A stretch of DNA of 64,000 nucleotides. It comes from Streptomyces brasiliensis (GTDB taxonomy: Bacteria > Actinomycetota > Actinomycetes > Streptomycetales > Streptomycetaceae). The translations under genes and the position numbers were made by a program. Positions 41,698 to 50,526 of the stretch are shown here, in pieces; within the stretch, counting starts at the first letter, position 1, and every line of letters starts with the position of its first letter. The stretch spans positions 62,001 through 126,000 of the forward strand of contig NZ_BMQA01000014.1 of the NCBI RefSeq assembly GCF_014647875.1, read 5' to 3'. The notes under the pieces are model-generated. The model worked only from the letters and a program-made list of their open reading frames with translations, ran no database searches and was not told where the DNA came from.

Positions 41698-42597
41698 TCA
41701 GATGCGGCCGAGCAGACGGGTGACACCCATGCGGCGGGCCAAGCGCAGCCGCAGTTCCTCGGCGGCGCCGTTGATGATCTCGGCGCCGTAGTCGGAGCCG
41801 TCGGCGACGGCCCGACGCGGACGCTGCCCCACAGGCAGTCCGACGACCCGGACGACCTCGTCGGCGACGATCTGGGGGTCGGCGCTCACGCCGTTGACCA
41901 TCATGCGCTCGGTGTCCTCACCCATGGAGGCGAGGAAGGGCGCGATCTTGTCGTACGCGGCAGTGCGCTCGGTGTCGGCGGGGAATGCGGCGTTGGCGAA
42001 GTGCGCGGTGCCGTGGGTGAAGACGCCGGGCATCACGATCGTGGTCTCGATGCCGTAGGCGGTGACCTCCCAGGCGGTCGACTCGGCGAAGGCGTCGAAG
42101 GCGGCCTTGGCGGCGGTGTACGCGGCGAGGAAGGGCGGGATGGCGCGGGTCGTGCCCGAGCCGATCCACAGCAGCAGGCCCGACTCCTGGCGCCGCATCA
42201 CCGGCAGGACGGCGCGGTTGACCCGGAGGGCGCCCACGGCGTTCACGTCGAAGGAGCGGATCACCTCCTCCGGGCTGAACGCCTCGGTCACGCCGACCAG
42301 CAGGTGGGCTGCGTTGTGCACGACGACATCGATGCCGCCGGCCTGCTGTACGGCCTTCTCGACGGCGGCGGCGGCCGACTCCTCGGAAAGAACGTCGAGT
42401 TCGACGACCGACAGCTCGCCGGGGGCGTCCTTGGCCTGGGCAAGCAGGGCCTGGGCCTTCTCTGCGTTGCGGCCCTGCGGGTCGCGCATCGAGGCGAAGA
42501 CCCGATGGCCGGCCTGGGCGAGCGAGACGGACGAGAGGGCTCCCATACCGGTGCCGGCGCCAGTGACCAGAACCGTGTGCGAGGACGCAGTGGACAT
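41698..42597 (-). CDS. SDR-family oxidoreductase divergent from TetR
   Basis: A 299-residue classical SDR: TVLVTGAGTGMGALSSVSLA binds the coenzyme, VVVHNAAHLLVG is the NNAG equivalent, LWIGSGTTRA has the catalytic Ser and YTAAKAAFDAFAES the Tyr and Lys. The C-terminal tail of about 60 residues (PRRAVADGSDYGAEIING) is longer than in minimal SDRs. ATG 42597 follows GAGAGGAAG. It heads a probable two-gene operon with the aldo/keto reductase and is divergent from the TetR gene at 42718, a typical regulator-enzyme pair. Substrate unknown; aldehyde or ketone detoxification fits the gene set. Confidence 0.9.
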   Translation of the reverse strand: MSTASSHTVLVTGAGTGMGALSSVSLAQAGHRVFASMRDPQGRNAEKAQALLAQAKDAPGELSVVELDVLSEESAAAAVEKAVQQAGGIDVVVHNAAHLLVGVTEAFSPEEVIRSFDVNAVGALRVNRAVLPVMRRQESGLLLWIGSGTTRAIPPFLAAYTAAKAAFDAFAESTAWEVTAYGIETTIVMPGVFTHGTAHFANAAFPADTERTAAYDKIAPFLASMGEDTERMMVNGVSADPQIVADEVVRVVGLPVGQRPRRAVADGSDYGAEIINGAAEELRLRLARRMGVTRLLGRI

Positions 42598-42662
42598 TTT
42601 TCTTCCTCTCTTGAAGATGACGCCGACGCCGGGATTTCAGGCCGAATCGTCGCTCACTAATC

Positions 42663-42710
42663 TGATATATCAACGATAACACAGCATCGATCACGGTCAG
42701 GCGTTATCAT
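42663..42710. promoter_or_regulatory. divergent operator/promoter of SDR and TetR genes
   Basis: TGATATATCA (42663-42672) is a perfect 10-bp palindrome in an AT-rich patch. GATAAC (42675-42680) and GTTATC (42703-42708) form a wider inverted pair. TATCAT (42705-42710) is a good -10 only 8 bases before the TetR ATG, so that mRNA is probably leaderless. Confidence 0.5.
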
Positions 42711-42717
42711 CTATCTC

Positions 42718-43473
42718 ATGACAGCAATCGACACGACCCCGCAGCCGCGCGAGCGCATCCTGCGAGCGGCAGCGGACCTGCTGGCCGAGGGCGGACGGGA
42801 GGCGGTCTCCACCCGTTCCGTCAGCGCGGCCGCAGGTGTGCAGGCACAGACGATCTACCGGCAGTTCGGCGACATGCAGGGCCTGCTCGACGAGGTCGCC
42901 CGGCGCGGTCTCGCGGCATATCTCGCCGAGAAGCAGGCCAATCTCGCGTCCGGTGACCCGGTGGAGCAGCTGCGCCGTGGCTGGGACCTGCACGTCGCCT
43001 TCGGACTCGCCAATCCGGCCCTGTACCGGCTCCTCTACACCGACCCCCGGCCCGGTGAGGGCGTCGCGGGGACGAACGAGGCGTACGGCATCCTCCTGCA
43101 GCTGGTCACCCGGGTCGCCGAGGCGGGCCGGCTGCGCAAGGGCGTCGAGGAGGCAGCGGTGATGATCCAGGCCGCCGGCATCGGTGTGACGGTCACGCTG
43201 ATCGGCGCCCAGGCGACCGGGGGGCTCGCCGACCACGAGGGGCTGTCGGAGAGCACACGGGAGGCCGTGCTGGCGGCCGTGGCTACGGACGGCGCGGAGC
43301 AGGCCCCCGCCGAGGACACGCGTGCCGCCCGCGGTGCCCGGCACGCCGTGGCCCTCAAGGCCCTGCTCGACGAGACCGAGGAAAACCGTTCTTTCACCCC
43401 CGGCGAGCACCTGCTGCTCACGGAGTTGCTGACCCGGCTCGCCTCCAGTCCGACGCCTGGCAGCAGCAGCTAG
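42718..43473 (+). CDS. TetR-family repressor
   Basis: Regulator of 251 residues. Helix-turn-helix: RERILRAAADLLAEGGREAV, STRSVSAAAGVQAQTIYRQF, GDMQGLLDEVARRG. The rest is a helical ligand domain with a TetR_C_33-like ending and a C-terminal tail. ATG 42718 has no ribosome site, but a -10-like TATCAT lies 8 bases upstream, so leaderless translation is likely. It is divergent from the SDR and aldo/keto reductase genes, which it probably represses. The tail after about residue 200 (EDTRAARGARHAVALKALLD) is longer than usual for small TetR proteins. Confidence 0.88.
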   Translation: MTAIDTTPQPRERILRAAADLLAEGGREAVSTRSVSAAAGVQAQTIYRQFGDMQGLLDEVARRGLAAYLAEKQANLASGDPVEQLRRGWDLHVAFGLANPALYRLLYTDPRPGEGVAGTNEAYGILLQLVTRVAEAGRLRKGVEEAAVMIQAAGIGVTVTLIGAQATGGLADHEGLSESTREAVLAAVATDGAEQAPAEDTRAARGARHAVALKALLDETEENRSFTPGEHLLLTELLTRLASSPTPGSSS

Positions 43474-43689
43474 TGCTGTGGCCGCTCCCGCCTGCGCCGA
43501 GGTGCATCCCCGGCGCGGGTCCACAGCCCCGGGCCACTCCCCCACGCCCGCCCGCCGCGACTCCCCTCTGGCCGAGCCGCAGAGCCCGGCCCGGCGGCCC
43601 GGCACCGGTCCGGCCCCGCTGCCAGTCGCGGTCCGCCGGCCCTCAGCGACAGTCCGGCGTTCGGCTGCCCGGGGGATCACCGGTCGCCC

Positions 43690-43890
43690 CCCCCCCGCAG
43701 CCGTGAACGGGAGGCCGGCGATGCGGTACGCCTCCGACTCCTCCAGCGTCTCGTGCTTCAGCAGCGCCTCGGCCAGGGCGTCCAGTTGGTCACGATGGCC
43801 GCGCAGGGTGCGGCGGGCTTCCTGGTAGCACCCCTCGACGATCCGGATGGCATCCAGTGTCTCGCCCCTGGGGTGGGGGTAGCCAGACAT
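43690..43890 (-). pseudogene. C-terminal FtsH-like fragment
   Basis: The minus frame from ATG 43890 reads MSGYPHPRGETLDAIRIVEG, CYQEARRTLRGHRDQLDALA, EALLKHETLEESEAYRIAGL. This is the helical end of FtsH-type ATP-dependent metalloproteases (xxAYxxARxxLxxHRxxLDxLAxxLLxxETLxxxEA). The AAA and protease domains are missing, and the frame runs on into antisense of the TetR gene. It is probably a remnant; a short free-standing protein is less likely. Confidence 0.5.
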
Positions 43891-44756
43891 CCCAGGACTC
43901 CTCACTGCTGTCCGTGACCTCATGCTGACGTAAGGGCTGTCGGTCGAACATCACACATATGAGCGATAAGGGACCCAGTAAGTGACTCTCCTGTTGTCAT
44001 CCATCTGGATAGCACTCATAGCTTGTGTTTTATGACCTGATGCATGAGAACCGACTACCGATGATCCGCGCCAGGAATGATGTGAACGGCATGTTCGGCA
44101 TCAGCCTGTTCACAGCGTCGTCATCATCACCCAGCTGTGGGGGGCCGGCCGTCGATGACGGGTGCGAACGCGCTCGGCTCGGTGTCCCACCTCGCCCTGC
44201 CGTCGCCGTACGCCACCGGTGCCACCGTCTTCGGGATCGTCCACGGCCTTCCCGTCCGGGGCTTCGCCATGATGCGGCTGGCGCTCGCCGCCCGGCTCAC
44301 CCCGCGCGGCAGCTTCCGCGGCGCCCTGTTCTCCCCTGGCACCCGCGCCCGCCACCGGACGGTGATGAAGAAAGTACGGCGGCCGGACTCGTGACCGCGA
44401 CGGTCCGGCCGCCGCCCACGACGTTCGATCTGTTGTTGAGCATTGATTCACCACGAGTCGCCGGAGGGGTCCGGAAGCCGAGAGCGCACGCGCGCGAGGG
44501 GTGCCCGAAGACGTATGGCCCCACAGGGACGACAGCTTCCAGCGCCGCGCCCGAGAGAGGTGGCAGAGAGCCGGAGCGCGACGGGCGTGCTTCCGCGAAT
44601 GACCCTAGGCGATGCCGTTGTGCCCTCAAACCAATTCCGGGCGGGTATACGCACCAGGTACACCTTCACGAGACGCACAGAGGCGCTCGGGGCAGGATGT
44701 GGGTCTGCAGTGAGAAAGTCACTGATGATACTTACTAGTTGCTCACATACGGAGGT
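43891..44756. other. long region without a supported gene
   Basis: About 860 bases. The first 150 are comparatively AT-rich. A plus-strand frame at 44155-44394 (MTGANALGSVSHLALPSPYA) is coding-like but matches nothing I know and has no ribosome site. The rest shows only overlapping short frames. The right end lies behind the whiB gene. Confidence 0.4.
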
Positions 44757-45050
44757 TCAGCCGGCACACTGGTCGGCATCCCCACGACCTGTGCCGAGGA
44801 TGTTCTGGCGCTCACCCGCGGACATTCCTCCCCACACCCCGAACCGCTCCCTGCAGTCGAGGGCCATGGTGGCGCAGGCCTCGATGACCTCGCACCGGCT
44901 GCAGATCCGGCGGGCCCGCTCCTCCCGCTGTCGGCGCTCGCGGCCCTTCTCCCCCGAAGGGGAGAAAAAGACGGTGCTGCTCATTCCGCGGCAGGCCGCT
45001 CGTTCCTGCCATTCCCAGTCACTCAGCAGGGGTATCAGTCCGGTTCGCAT
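44757..45050 (-). CDS. WhiB-family iron-sulfur regulator
   Basis: A 97-residue WhiB-like (Wbl) protein, an actinobacterial [4Fe-4S] protein that works with the main sigma factor in development and stress. Cluster Cys are C20 (WQERAACRGM), C50, C53 and C59 (RICSRCEVIEACA), spaced C-x29-C-x2-C-x5-C; the GVWGG turn is at 71-75. ATG 45050 (MRTGLIPLLS) has GGAGG 6 bases ahead, and I reject the longer frame to 45146. It lies on the same strand and about 210 bases downstream of the winged-helix gene of SsgA-like module 2, which suggests a small developmental cluster. The subgroup (WblA to WblI) is not clear. Confidence 0.9.
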   Translation of the reverse strand: MRTGLIPLLSDWEWQERAACRGMSSTVFFSPSGEKGRERRQREERARRICSRCEVIEACATMALDCRERFGVWGGMSAGERQNILGTGRGDADQCAG

Positions 45051-45261
45051 CTTCTTCCTCCTTCCTCCCCCGCGCGGCCCGAACTCCTGGCCGGCATACG
45101 GGGTTTCACTCCCTTTATGCTCGTTTCGACGGGCTTCGTGAAGCATCCGTCAGATGACTGGCTTTGGGGCGGCCCATTAATGTCCCGTACATGACAACTG
45201 CCGCTCGGCCCGCGGTCAGGCAGGCGCGGTCGCCACCGCCGTGGAGCGGGCGGCTCACGGC

Positions 45262-45834
45262 TCAGTCGTCGGCAGAGGAGCGGGCGGTGAGGGTGCCTTC
45301 GCGCGTGTCCGTTCCCTCCGGGTCCGTCCCCCGATCGGTTTCGAGGCTCGTGTAGAACACGGAATGCCCCTGCTTGAGGCGCTCCGCGCTGCTCCGAGCG
45401 ACAAGTCCCTCGAGGGTGGTGCGCACAACGGTCGTCTTGATGACACGGTCCGGGTGAGCCTCGCTCAGCGCAGTAGCGATCTCCGCCGCGGAACACGGCT
45501 CCGACTGCTCGGCAAGGTAGGCCCGGATCAGGGCCACCAACGTCGGCGTCTGCTGCTTCCTCCTGCTGGTACCCGGCGCGGAGACGGTGGGGAGGTCGTA
45601 GCCCTGGACAGGGGTGGACATGGGGACCTGCTGAAGGGGAATGCCGCTCTGCAGGGCCTGCTGCATGGTCGCAAGCACAGTGTGATCGTGCTGCAGGGAC
45701 AGCAGACGAGCCTTGAGCGTCTCGATCTCGCTTCGGACCTGGTCCTGCTCCTGCACATTCTGTTCGAGATCATTTGTCAACTGGGAACTGTATTGCGTCA
45801 GCAGTTCGGTAGTGGTCAGCTTGGCTTCAGGCAT
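45262..45834 (-). CDS. coiled-coil/winged-helix protein paired with an SsgA-like gene (module 2)
   Basis: A 190-residue paralogue of the protein at 29680. N-terminal coiled coil: ELLTQYSSQLTNDLEQNVQE, QDQVRSEIETLKARLLSLQH. Middle linker: SGIPLQQVPMSTPVQGYDLP. C-terminal winged helix: PTLVALIRAYLAEQSEPCSA, AEIATALSEAHPDRVIKTTV, VRTTLEGLVARSSAERLKQG, then HSVFYTSLE and an extra acidic tail of 25 residues absent from module 1. ATG 45834 has GGAG in the leader, and the surrounding leader closely resembles that of module 1. Gene order and strand match module 1. The function is inferred as DNA-binding or as a partner of the SsgA-like protein. Confidence 0.78.
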   Translation of the reverse strand: MPEAKLTTTELLTQYSSQLTNDLEQNVQEQDQVRSEIETLKARLLSLQHDHTVLATMQQALQSGIPLQQVPMSTPVQGYDLPTVSAPGTSRRKQQTPTLVALIRAYLAEQSEPCSAAEIATALSEAHPDRVIKTTVVRTTLEGLVARSSAERLKQGHSVFYTSLETDRGTDPEGTDTREGTLTARSSADD

Positions 45835-46106
45835 GCCGCAGACCCTCCTTGGCTCGGCTCTCGGACGAAGACGCTGTCGACGTATGTCATGCGGCTACTG
45901 AGGGGGCGTTCTCAGGCGCTCCCACAGATACTACGCCCGGTCTCATTGCCTGGCTGGCCCGGTCTCACAACCTGGCTCAGGCTGGTGTCATCACTGATGG
46001 GAAGTGAACCGAGCGCCCTAGCATCAGAAGTCAACTCACTAACTGGTCGACACACCAGCCCAAAGTAATGCTTGCTTCCTCATCGAGTGATGAATCTTGT
46101 ACCAAG

Positions 46107-46514
46107 TCACTGAATCATCTGCGTAAGCTCGCTCCAGTCCACGTCCGCCATCTCCCGGCCCCGTGGAACCACGGCGTAGGACTGGGCGAGCCACTGGGCG
46201 ACCGGCCTGGCGGGCACCTCGAAAAGTGCTGTACGGCCGGTGCGGGCCTTCCCTACCTGGATCCAGAGGGAGCGTCGGCCCGCGCGGTAGACCGGCCATA
46301 TCTCCACATCCCCCTGACCGGATCTGGCGGTGAGTCCCTCGGCCAGCAAGTCGCGGGCGAACACCCACCGCACCGGATACTCCCCGTCGGAGTCGAAGAC
46401 CAGGGTGACGGCAAGCGGATCACCGGAGTTGAACGCGAACTCACACGCAATCGGCAGGGGCAGTCGCCGGGCGGCCCATTGTGTGATCTGGATCGTGCGG
46501 TGGCACTTCCTCAT
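46107..46514 (-). CDS. SsgA-like (SALP) sporulation/cell division protein, module 2
   Basis: A 135-residue SsgA-family protein: LPLPIACEFAFNSGDPLAVT, LVFDSDGEYPVRWVFARDLL, GQGDVEIWPVYRAGRRSLWI and TALFEVPARPVAQWLAQSYA. ATG 46514 (MRKCHRTIQITQW) has a perfect AGGAGG 5-6 bases ahead; the longer frame to 46577 is not needed. SALPs help place division septa and control spore-wall and peptidoglycan events in sporulating hyphae. It is about half identical by eye to the module 1 copy at 30343, with the same length. It leads the set SALP, winged-helix, whiB on one strand. Confidence 0.9.
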   Translation of the reverse strand: MRKCHRTIQITQWAARRLPLPIACEFAFNSGDPLAVTLVFDSDGEYPVRWVFARDLLAEGLTARSGQGDVEIWPVYRAGRRSLWIQVGKARTGRTALFEVPARPVAQWLAQSYAVVPRGREMADVDWSELTQMIQ

Positions 46515-46623
46515 TTCAAACCTCCTGTAACCGAGTGGATCGCCCGCCTCACTGTGCTGGGAATTGCCCCGCAACATGGCGAATCGGCCCTGGGAAAGCC
46601 GCGTATCGCGGCGAGCCTCTTAT

Positions 46624-47235
46624 TCATTGCAGCGGGCGCAGAGCCCTACCGCACCGACGCGAGGCGCCGACAGCCTCTACCAGACCGGTAAGAACCAGGG
46701 TAGAACCGGCAATATACGCCAACTGACTCAGGGATGAAAAGGGAAAAGCGGTCATGAAAAGACCGACCGAGACGATCACCGCATTCAGCAGGTCGTCATA
46801 GGCGACGACACGACTGACCGAGGACGGCATCATCGAAACCGCCATCGTGAAGCCGCGAAGGAGCAGACCGAAGCCCGTCCACAGTCCCAGCAGGAACACG
46901 GAATCGGCGTGGCCCCGGAAGAAGGAGGTCGCCAGGAAGAGAACGACAAGGCCGCCGGCGGTCAAGAGCCACCGTACGAACCGCGGCACCCTCGCTTCCT
47001 GCGCGGCGAACACCTGGAGTATCCCCTGTACGGCGAACTGCACCCCGAACACGACTCCCATGTCGCTCCGGGTCAGTCCCGGCGTCACCACCAGGGTGGT
47101 GCCGACACTCACCGAGATCAGGGCTCCGGCCAGCCGAGTGACGCGTCGACGTACACGGATCCCGCGGACCACGCTCGCCATCGCCCGGTACGGAACGGAC
47201 TGGTCCTCGAACCGCGCCGTTTGCAGCTGCGCCAT
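46624..47235 (-). CDS. HdeD-like (DUF308) membrane protein
   Basis: A 203-residue integral membrane protein with about six hydrophobic segments, e.g. VTRLAGALISVSVGTTLVVT, GVVFGVQFAVQGILQVFAAQ, WLLTAGGLVVLFLATSFF, FLLGLWTGFGLLLRGFTMAV and YIAGSTLVLTGLVEAVGA. The repeat of paired helices with GxxxxxxPG-like turns is typical of the HdeD/DUF308 family, which was first linked to acid resistance in E. coli; the role in actinomycetes is unknown. ATG 47235 (MAQLQTARFED) has AGGAAG 8 bases ahead. Upstream of the SsgA-like gene on the same strand, but 109 bases apart; cotranscription is possible. Confidence 0.85.
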   Translation of the reverse strand: MAQLQTARFEDQSVPYRAMASVVRGIRVRRRVTRLAGALISVSVGTTLVVTPGLTRSDMGVVFGVQFAVQGILQVFAAQEARVPRFVRWLLTAGGLVVLFLATSFFRGHADSVFLLGLWTGFGLLLRGFTMAVSMMPSSVSRVVAYDDLLNAVIVSVGLFMTAFPFSSLSQLAYIAGSTLVLTGLVEAVGASRRCGRALRPLQ

Positions 47236-47882
47236 CGATTCACTTCCTGTTTCTCCTGGCCGGGTGCTGTAGCGCATCCGGCGTGCGTCTTCATCGTGGT
47301 GACAGGCCTGACCAGTCGCCATCCGTCAGCCGGCGGTGACGGGCAGCCTGCCGCCGTCGGCTTGTGAGCCGCCGGTCGCGCCACGGGCGTTGTACGCGAG
47401 GGTGTTCTCGGCCCAGACCGATGTGGCGAGACTTCAGTGTCACGACCCGATCCACCGCCCCGCTGTAGCGCAACCTCGACGCCACCTACGGGACATCCCG
47501 GAGTCCGCCCTGGGGAGGACCCCACAATCGGGTGAAGCGACCTGCGCGAACGCCCGCGTCACAGACTGCCGGCCGCCGTCGGGGCGCAGGGCGGAAGGCT
47601 CGGTGGAGAGCCGCCCCGTGGGGTTGCCCCGACATCTCCCGTGGGGAACACCTGGACCACTTCTCAGGCAGTCTCGACAGCCAGGCCGACGCAGGATTGC
47701 CCACCATGTCTGATGACGCGGGGAAGGCCGCACCCCCTCTCACGAGGGGGTGGCTGCCCGATCGGCTGACGACGGGATGTCGCATGCCCGTCCCGCCCTC
47801 GGTCGCCGGCTCCCCAGGCAATGACGCCTTGCGGTTTCGCGCCCCCGTCGGTCGCAGTGAACCCGGACCCCTGGAGGTTGCC
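47236..47882. other. region without a supported gene
   Basis: About 650 bases. A minus-strand frame near 47430-47330 (SVWAENTLAYNARGATGGSQ) looks like the end of a lost protein. Nothing else is recognised. The last bases provide GGAGG for the TTG at 47883. Confidence 0.35.
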
Positions 47883-49227
47883 TTGAGCCAGGTGATTGAC
47901 AACCTACGGACGGCGTCCGACGCCGTCGAGGAGGCGGCCTCGCTCCCCGTGCGCGGACGCAGAGCGGAACAGGAACGGCTCACCCAGTGGGTACGCCGTC
48001 ACGTCCACCGCAACGGCGGCGGAGTCCTTTGGATCGAGGGACCGGCCGGTGCGGGAAGGTCCCGCATGCTGGCCTGTGCCGGAGCCGAAGCAGCCCTGGC
48101 CGTGCCGCCGCCCTTCCCGAGGTGGCCCTCGCCACGAGCTGGCGTGCCTCACTGCTGAGTCTCTCCGGGAACGACCAGGATGCGAGGGACCTGGTGCGGG
48201 AAGCGGTGGAAGAGGCGGAACAACGCGGTCGGCGGGCACTGCTGCCTTTGTGGCGGACCACTCAGGCCCGTCATCTGCTGGACGCCGGGCAGTTGGCCGT
48301 GGCGGAGCAGGAACTGGATGCAGCGGAGCAAGCGACCGCGGCCACCGGGCTGTCCTTCACCGGGGAGTTGGCGGCCCTGGCCACCAGGGCACGCGTGGCC
48401 TTCCACACGGGAGACGACGCGACGATCGAGGCCTGCACGGCGCGGGCCCACGTCTGTCTGTCGAGCAATGATCCGCAGCAGCGCCAGATCGGGGCCTGGA
48501 TCGCCCTGATCACCGCTGCCTACCGCGATCGACATGTGACGGGTCATCAACTCAGTTCCGCTGCAGCATACTCGCGGCGCGGCCACGTCCACACGGCCGG
48601 TATCGATCCCGCGGACGCGGTCATGCTCGTCCGTGCCGCGCTCGTCTCCGGCCTGCGTGAAGTCGCGGCCTCCGCCGTCGAATTCGCCGAGAGCCGGGCG
48701 CAGCGCAATCCCCGCTTTCCCCTCTTCGAGGCAGTGGCCACGCATGCGCGCGGACTCCTGGAAGCCGACAGGGGCAGGCTCATGGACGCGGCCGAGCGGT
48801 ACGGGAGCTCACGCCCCTTGCTCAGAGCGCAGGCGTGGGAAGACGCCGGCGGACTGCCGGCAGCAGCCGGATTCGCTGAAGCCCAGGCCTGCTTCGAGCG
48901 GGCGCTGGAGGAGTACGAAGCGTGTGGCGCCCACCGGGACAGCCGACGCGCGCGCAGCCGACTGCGCAAGCTGGGCGTCAGGCCTGCCGCGGCCGCCAAC
49001 GCACCGGATATCGAGTGGCGCGGGCTGACCCGTCTGAACTGGGTGTCGTACGCCTGATCGCTCACGGGGCGACCAACCGGCAGGCGGCGGAACGTCTGTT
49101 CCTTTCACCGCACAAAGTGAACACCCATGTACGCCACGCCTTCGAGAAACTGGGCATCCGGTCGCGCGTCCAGTTGGCCCGCCTCTACATGCGGGAAGTC
49201 GACCAGCCCGCCGAAGTGGGCTCCTGA
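47883..49227 (+). pseudogene. LAL-family LuxR regulator with a large internal deletion and two frameshifts
   Basis: TTG 47883 has GGAGG 5 bases ahead. The first frame reads LPVRGRRAEQERLTQWVRRH, then a Walker-A-like GPAGAGRSRML, where the usual Lys is Arg. After about 70 codons it jumps, in another frame, to the middle of the TPR-like part (LPEVALATSWRASLLSLSGN, DQDARDLVREAVEEAEQRGR, then LLEADRGRLMDAAERYGSSR). A second shift near 49040 leads to the helix-turn-helix SELGVVRLIAHGATNRQAAE, RLFLSPHKVNTHVRHAFEKL. About 500 codons of ATPase and linker are gone. Only some 445 codons remain of the usual 920, so it is not functional. Confidence 0.8.
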
Positions 49228-49380
49228 ACTACGTGGCGCCACCCACACGAACCCTGTCGGGAAAACCCCATTGGGACTGTGTGGGTTGCGCTCGGCCGAC
49301 CCTGGAGCCTTCTCGACAGATTGCCGTGCGCGATCTCACCAGACTGGGGAGCACGGCTTCGACACGAAAGCGAGAACGAC

Positions 49381-50415
49381 ATGTCTCACCACCTCGACTC
49401 CCCCATCGCCCGCCAGGACCCTCGCCTGGACATCACGGACCTGTATGTGTTCCGAGGTGAGCGGGGGACCGTGTTCGTCACGGACCACAGTCACTCGCTC
49501 GCCGGCGAGGACATCCCCCGAGGCCTGCACCCGGAGGGCAAGTACGAGTTCAAGATCGACTCCAACGGTGACGCCATCGAGGATGTGACCTACCGCTTCA
49601 CGTTCGCCGAGGCCGACCCGAACGGCGTGCAGACCTATGAGGTGCGCCGACTGGCCGGGCCGGACGCCCGGGACGACTTCGCCGAGGGCACGGTCATCGG
49701 ACGGGGCCGCACGGGTGAGACCCTGGAACTCCCCGGCGGCAGCCGGGCCTGGGTCGGCAAGGCTGGCGACCCCTTCTGGATAGAGCCGGACGTCCTGCAC
49801 GCCGTGGGCCATGCCTACCAGGACGGCACCAAGGTCGACCTCTCCGCATGGGACCCGAAGCAGGCGTCGAACCTGTTCGCGGGCCACACCGTCTACTCCA
49901 TCGTCCTGGAGGTCGCCGATGACGAGCTGCTGCCCGTCGCCGGTGAAGACCGCAAGATCGACGTATGGGCCGTCGCCTTCCTCGCCACGGACGCCGGTGG
50001 ATGGCGACCGATCAACCGGGCCGGCCTGCCGATGATCCACCCCCTCTTCACCCAGTACAACGAGTCCCTCGGCGACCGTCTCAACGAGAACGCGCCTGTC
50101 GACGATGTCGAGCTGTACGGCAAGGCCCTCACCGAGTCGGTGGCCGGCGTGGTCCGTGCCTACAGTACGGCCGAAGACCCCTACGCCTACGCGAAGACGG
50201 TCGTGAGCAGGATCCTTCCCAACGTCCTGCCGCACGTGGTCGGCACGCCCGCCTCGTACGGGCTCGCGCAGTGGAACGGCCGAACGCTCACGGACAACGC
50301 GCCGGACGTGATGTTCTCCTTCGCCAGCAACACGCCGGTGACCCTCGGTATCGGCAAGGAGTCGATCACCGTCAAGCCTTCGAAGACCTTCCCGTACGTG
50401 CCGCCGGCGGCATGA
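49381..50415 (+). CDS. DUF4331 family protein
   Basis: A 344-residue DUF4331 protein: MSHHLDSPIARQDPRLDITDLYVFRGE, with the HxDSPxxxxDxxxDITDLYVF opening of the family, then FKIDSNGDAIEDVTYRFTFA, an inner FIEPDVLHAVGHAYQDG-like part and the MIHPLFTQYNESLGDRLNEN stretch. The acidic DxNxD-type loops may bind calcium. The function of the family is not established. ATG 49381 lies after GCGAGAACGAC, a weak ribosome site. The frame opens upstream to 49279 but without the family start. It stands alone with its own terminator. Confidence 0.9.
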   Translation: MSHHLDSPIARQDPRLDITDLYVFRGERGTVFVTDHSHSLAGEDIPRGLHPEGKYEFKIDSNGDAIEDVTYRFTFAEADPNGVQTYEVRRLAGPDARDDFAEGTVIGRGRTGETLELPGGSRAWVGKAGDPFWIEPDVLHAVGHAYQDGTKVDLSAWDPKQASNLFAGHTVYSIVLEVADDELLPVAGEDRKIDVWAVAFLATDAGGWRPINRAGLPMIHPLFTQYNESLGDRLNENAPVDDVELYGKALTESVAGVVRAYSTAEDPYAYAKTVVSRILPNVLPHVVGTPASYGLAQWNGRTLTDNAPDVMFSFASNTPVTLGIGKESITVKPSKTFPYVPPAA

Positions 50416-50430
50416 ACGGTCTGCCGTAAC

Positions 50431-50467
50431 GAGCCGTGCGGACCTGCCTGTCAGGCCCGCACGGCTC
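50431..50467 (+). terminator. hairpin after the DUF4331 gene
   Basis: Eleven-base perfect outer stem GAGCCGTGCGG / CCGCACGGCTC, one mismatch, then CCTG / CAGG with a five-base loop; TTCTC follows. It starts 15 bases after the stop codon. Confidence 0.78.
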
Positions 50468-50526
50468 TTCTCATGACCGCAGCCTCCCCCAGCCGGCCGC
50501 GCACGCATACACGGAAGAGGTACAAC

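Noticed and set aside
44155..44394. 80-codon plus-strand frame beginning MTGANALGSVSHLALPSPYA
   Set aside because: No ribosome site, no family similarity, and flanked by non-coding sequence; left as unassigned.
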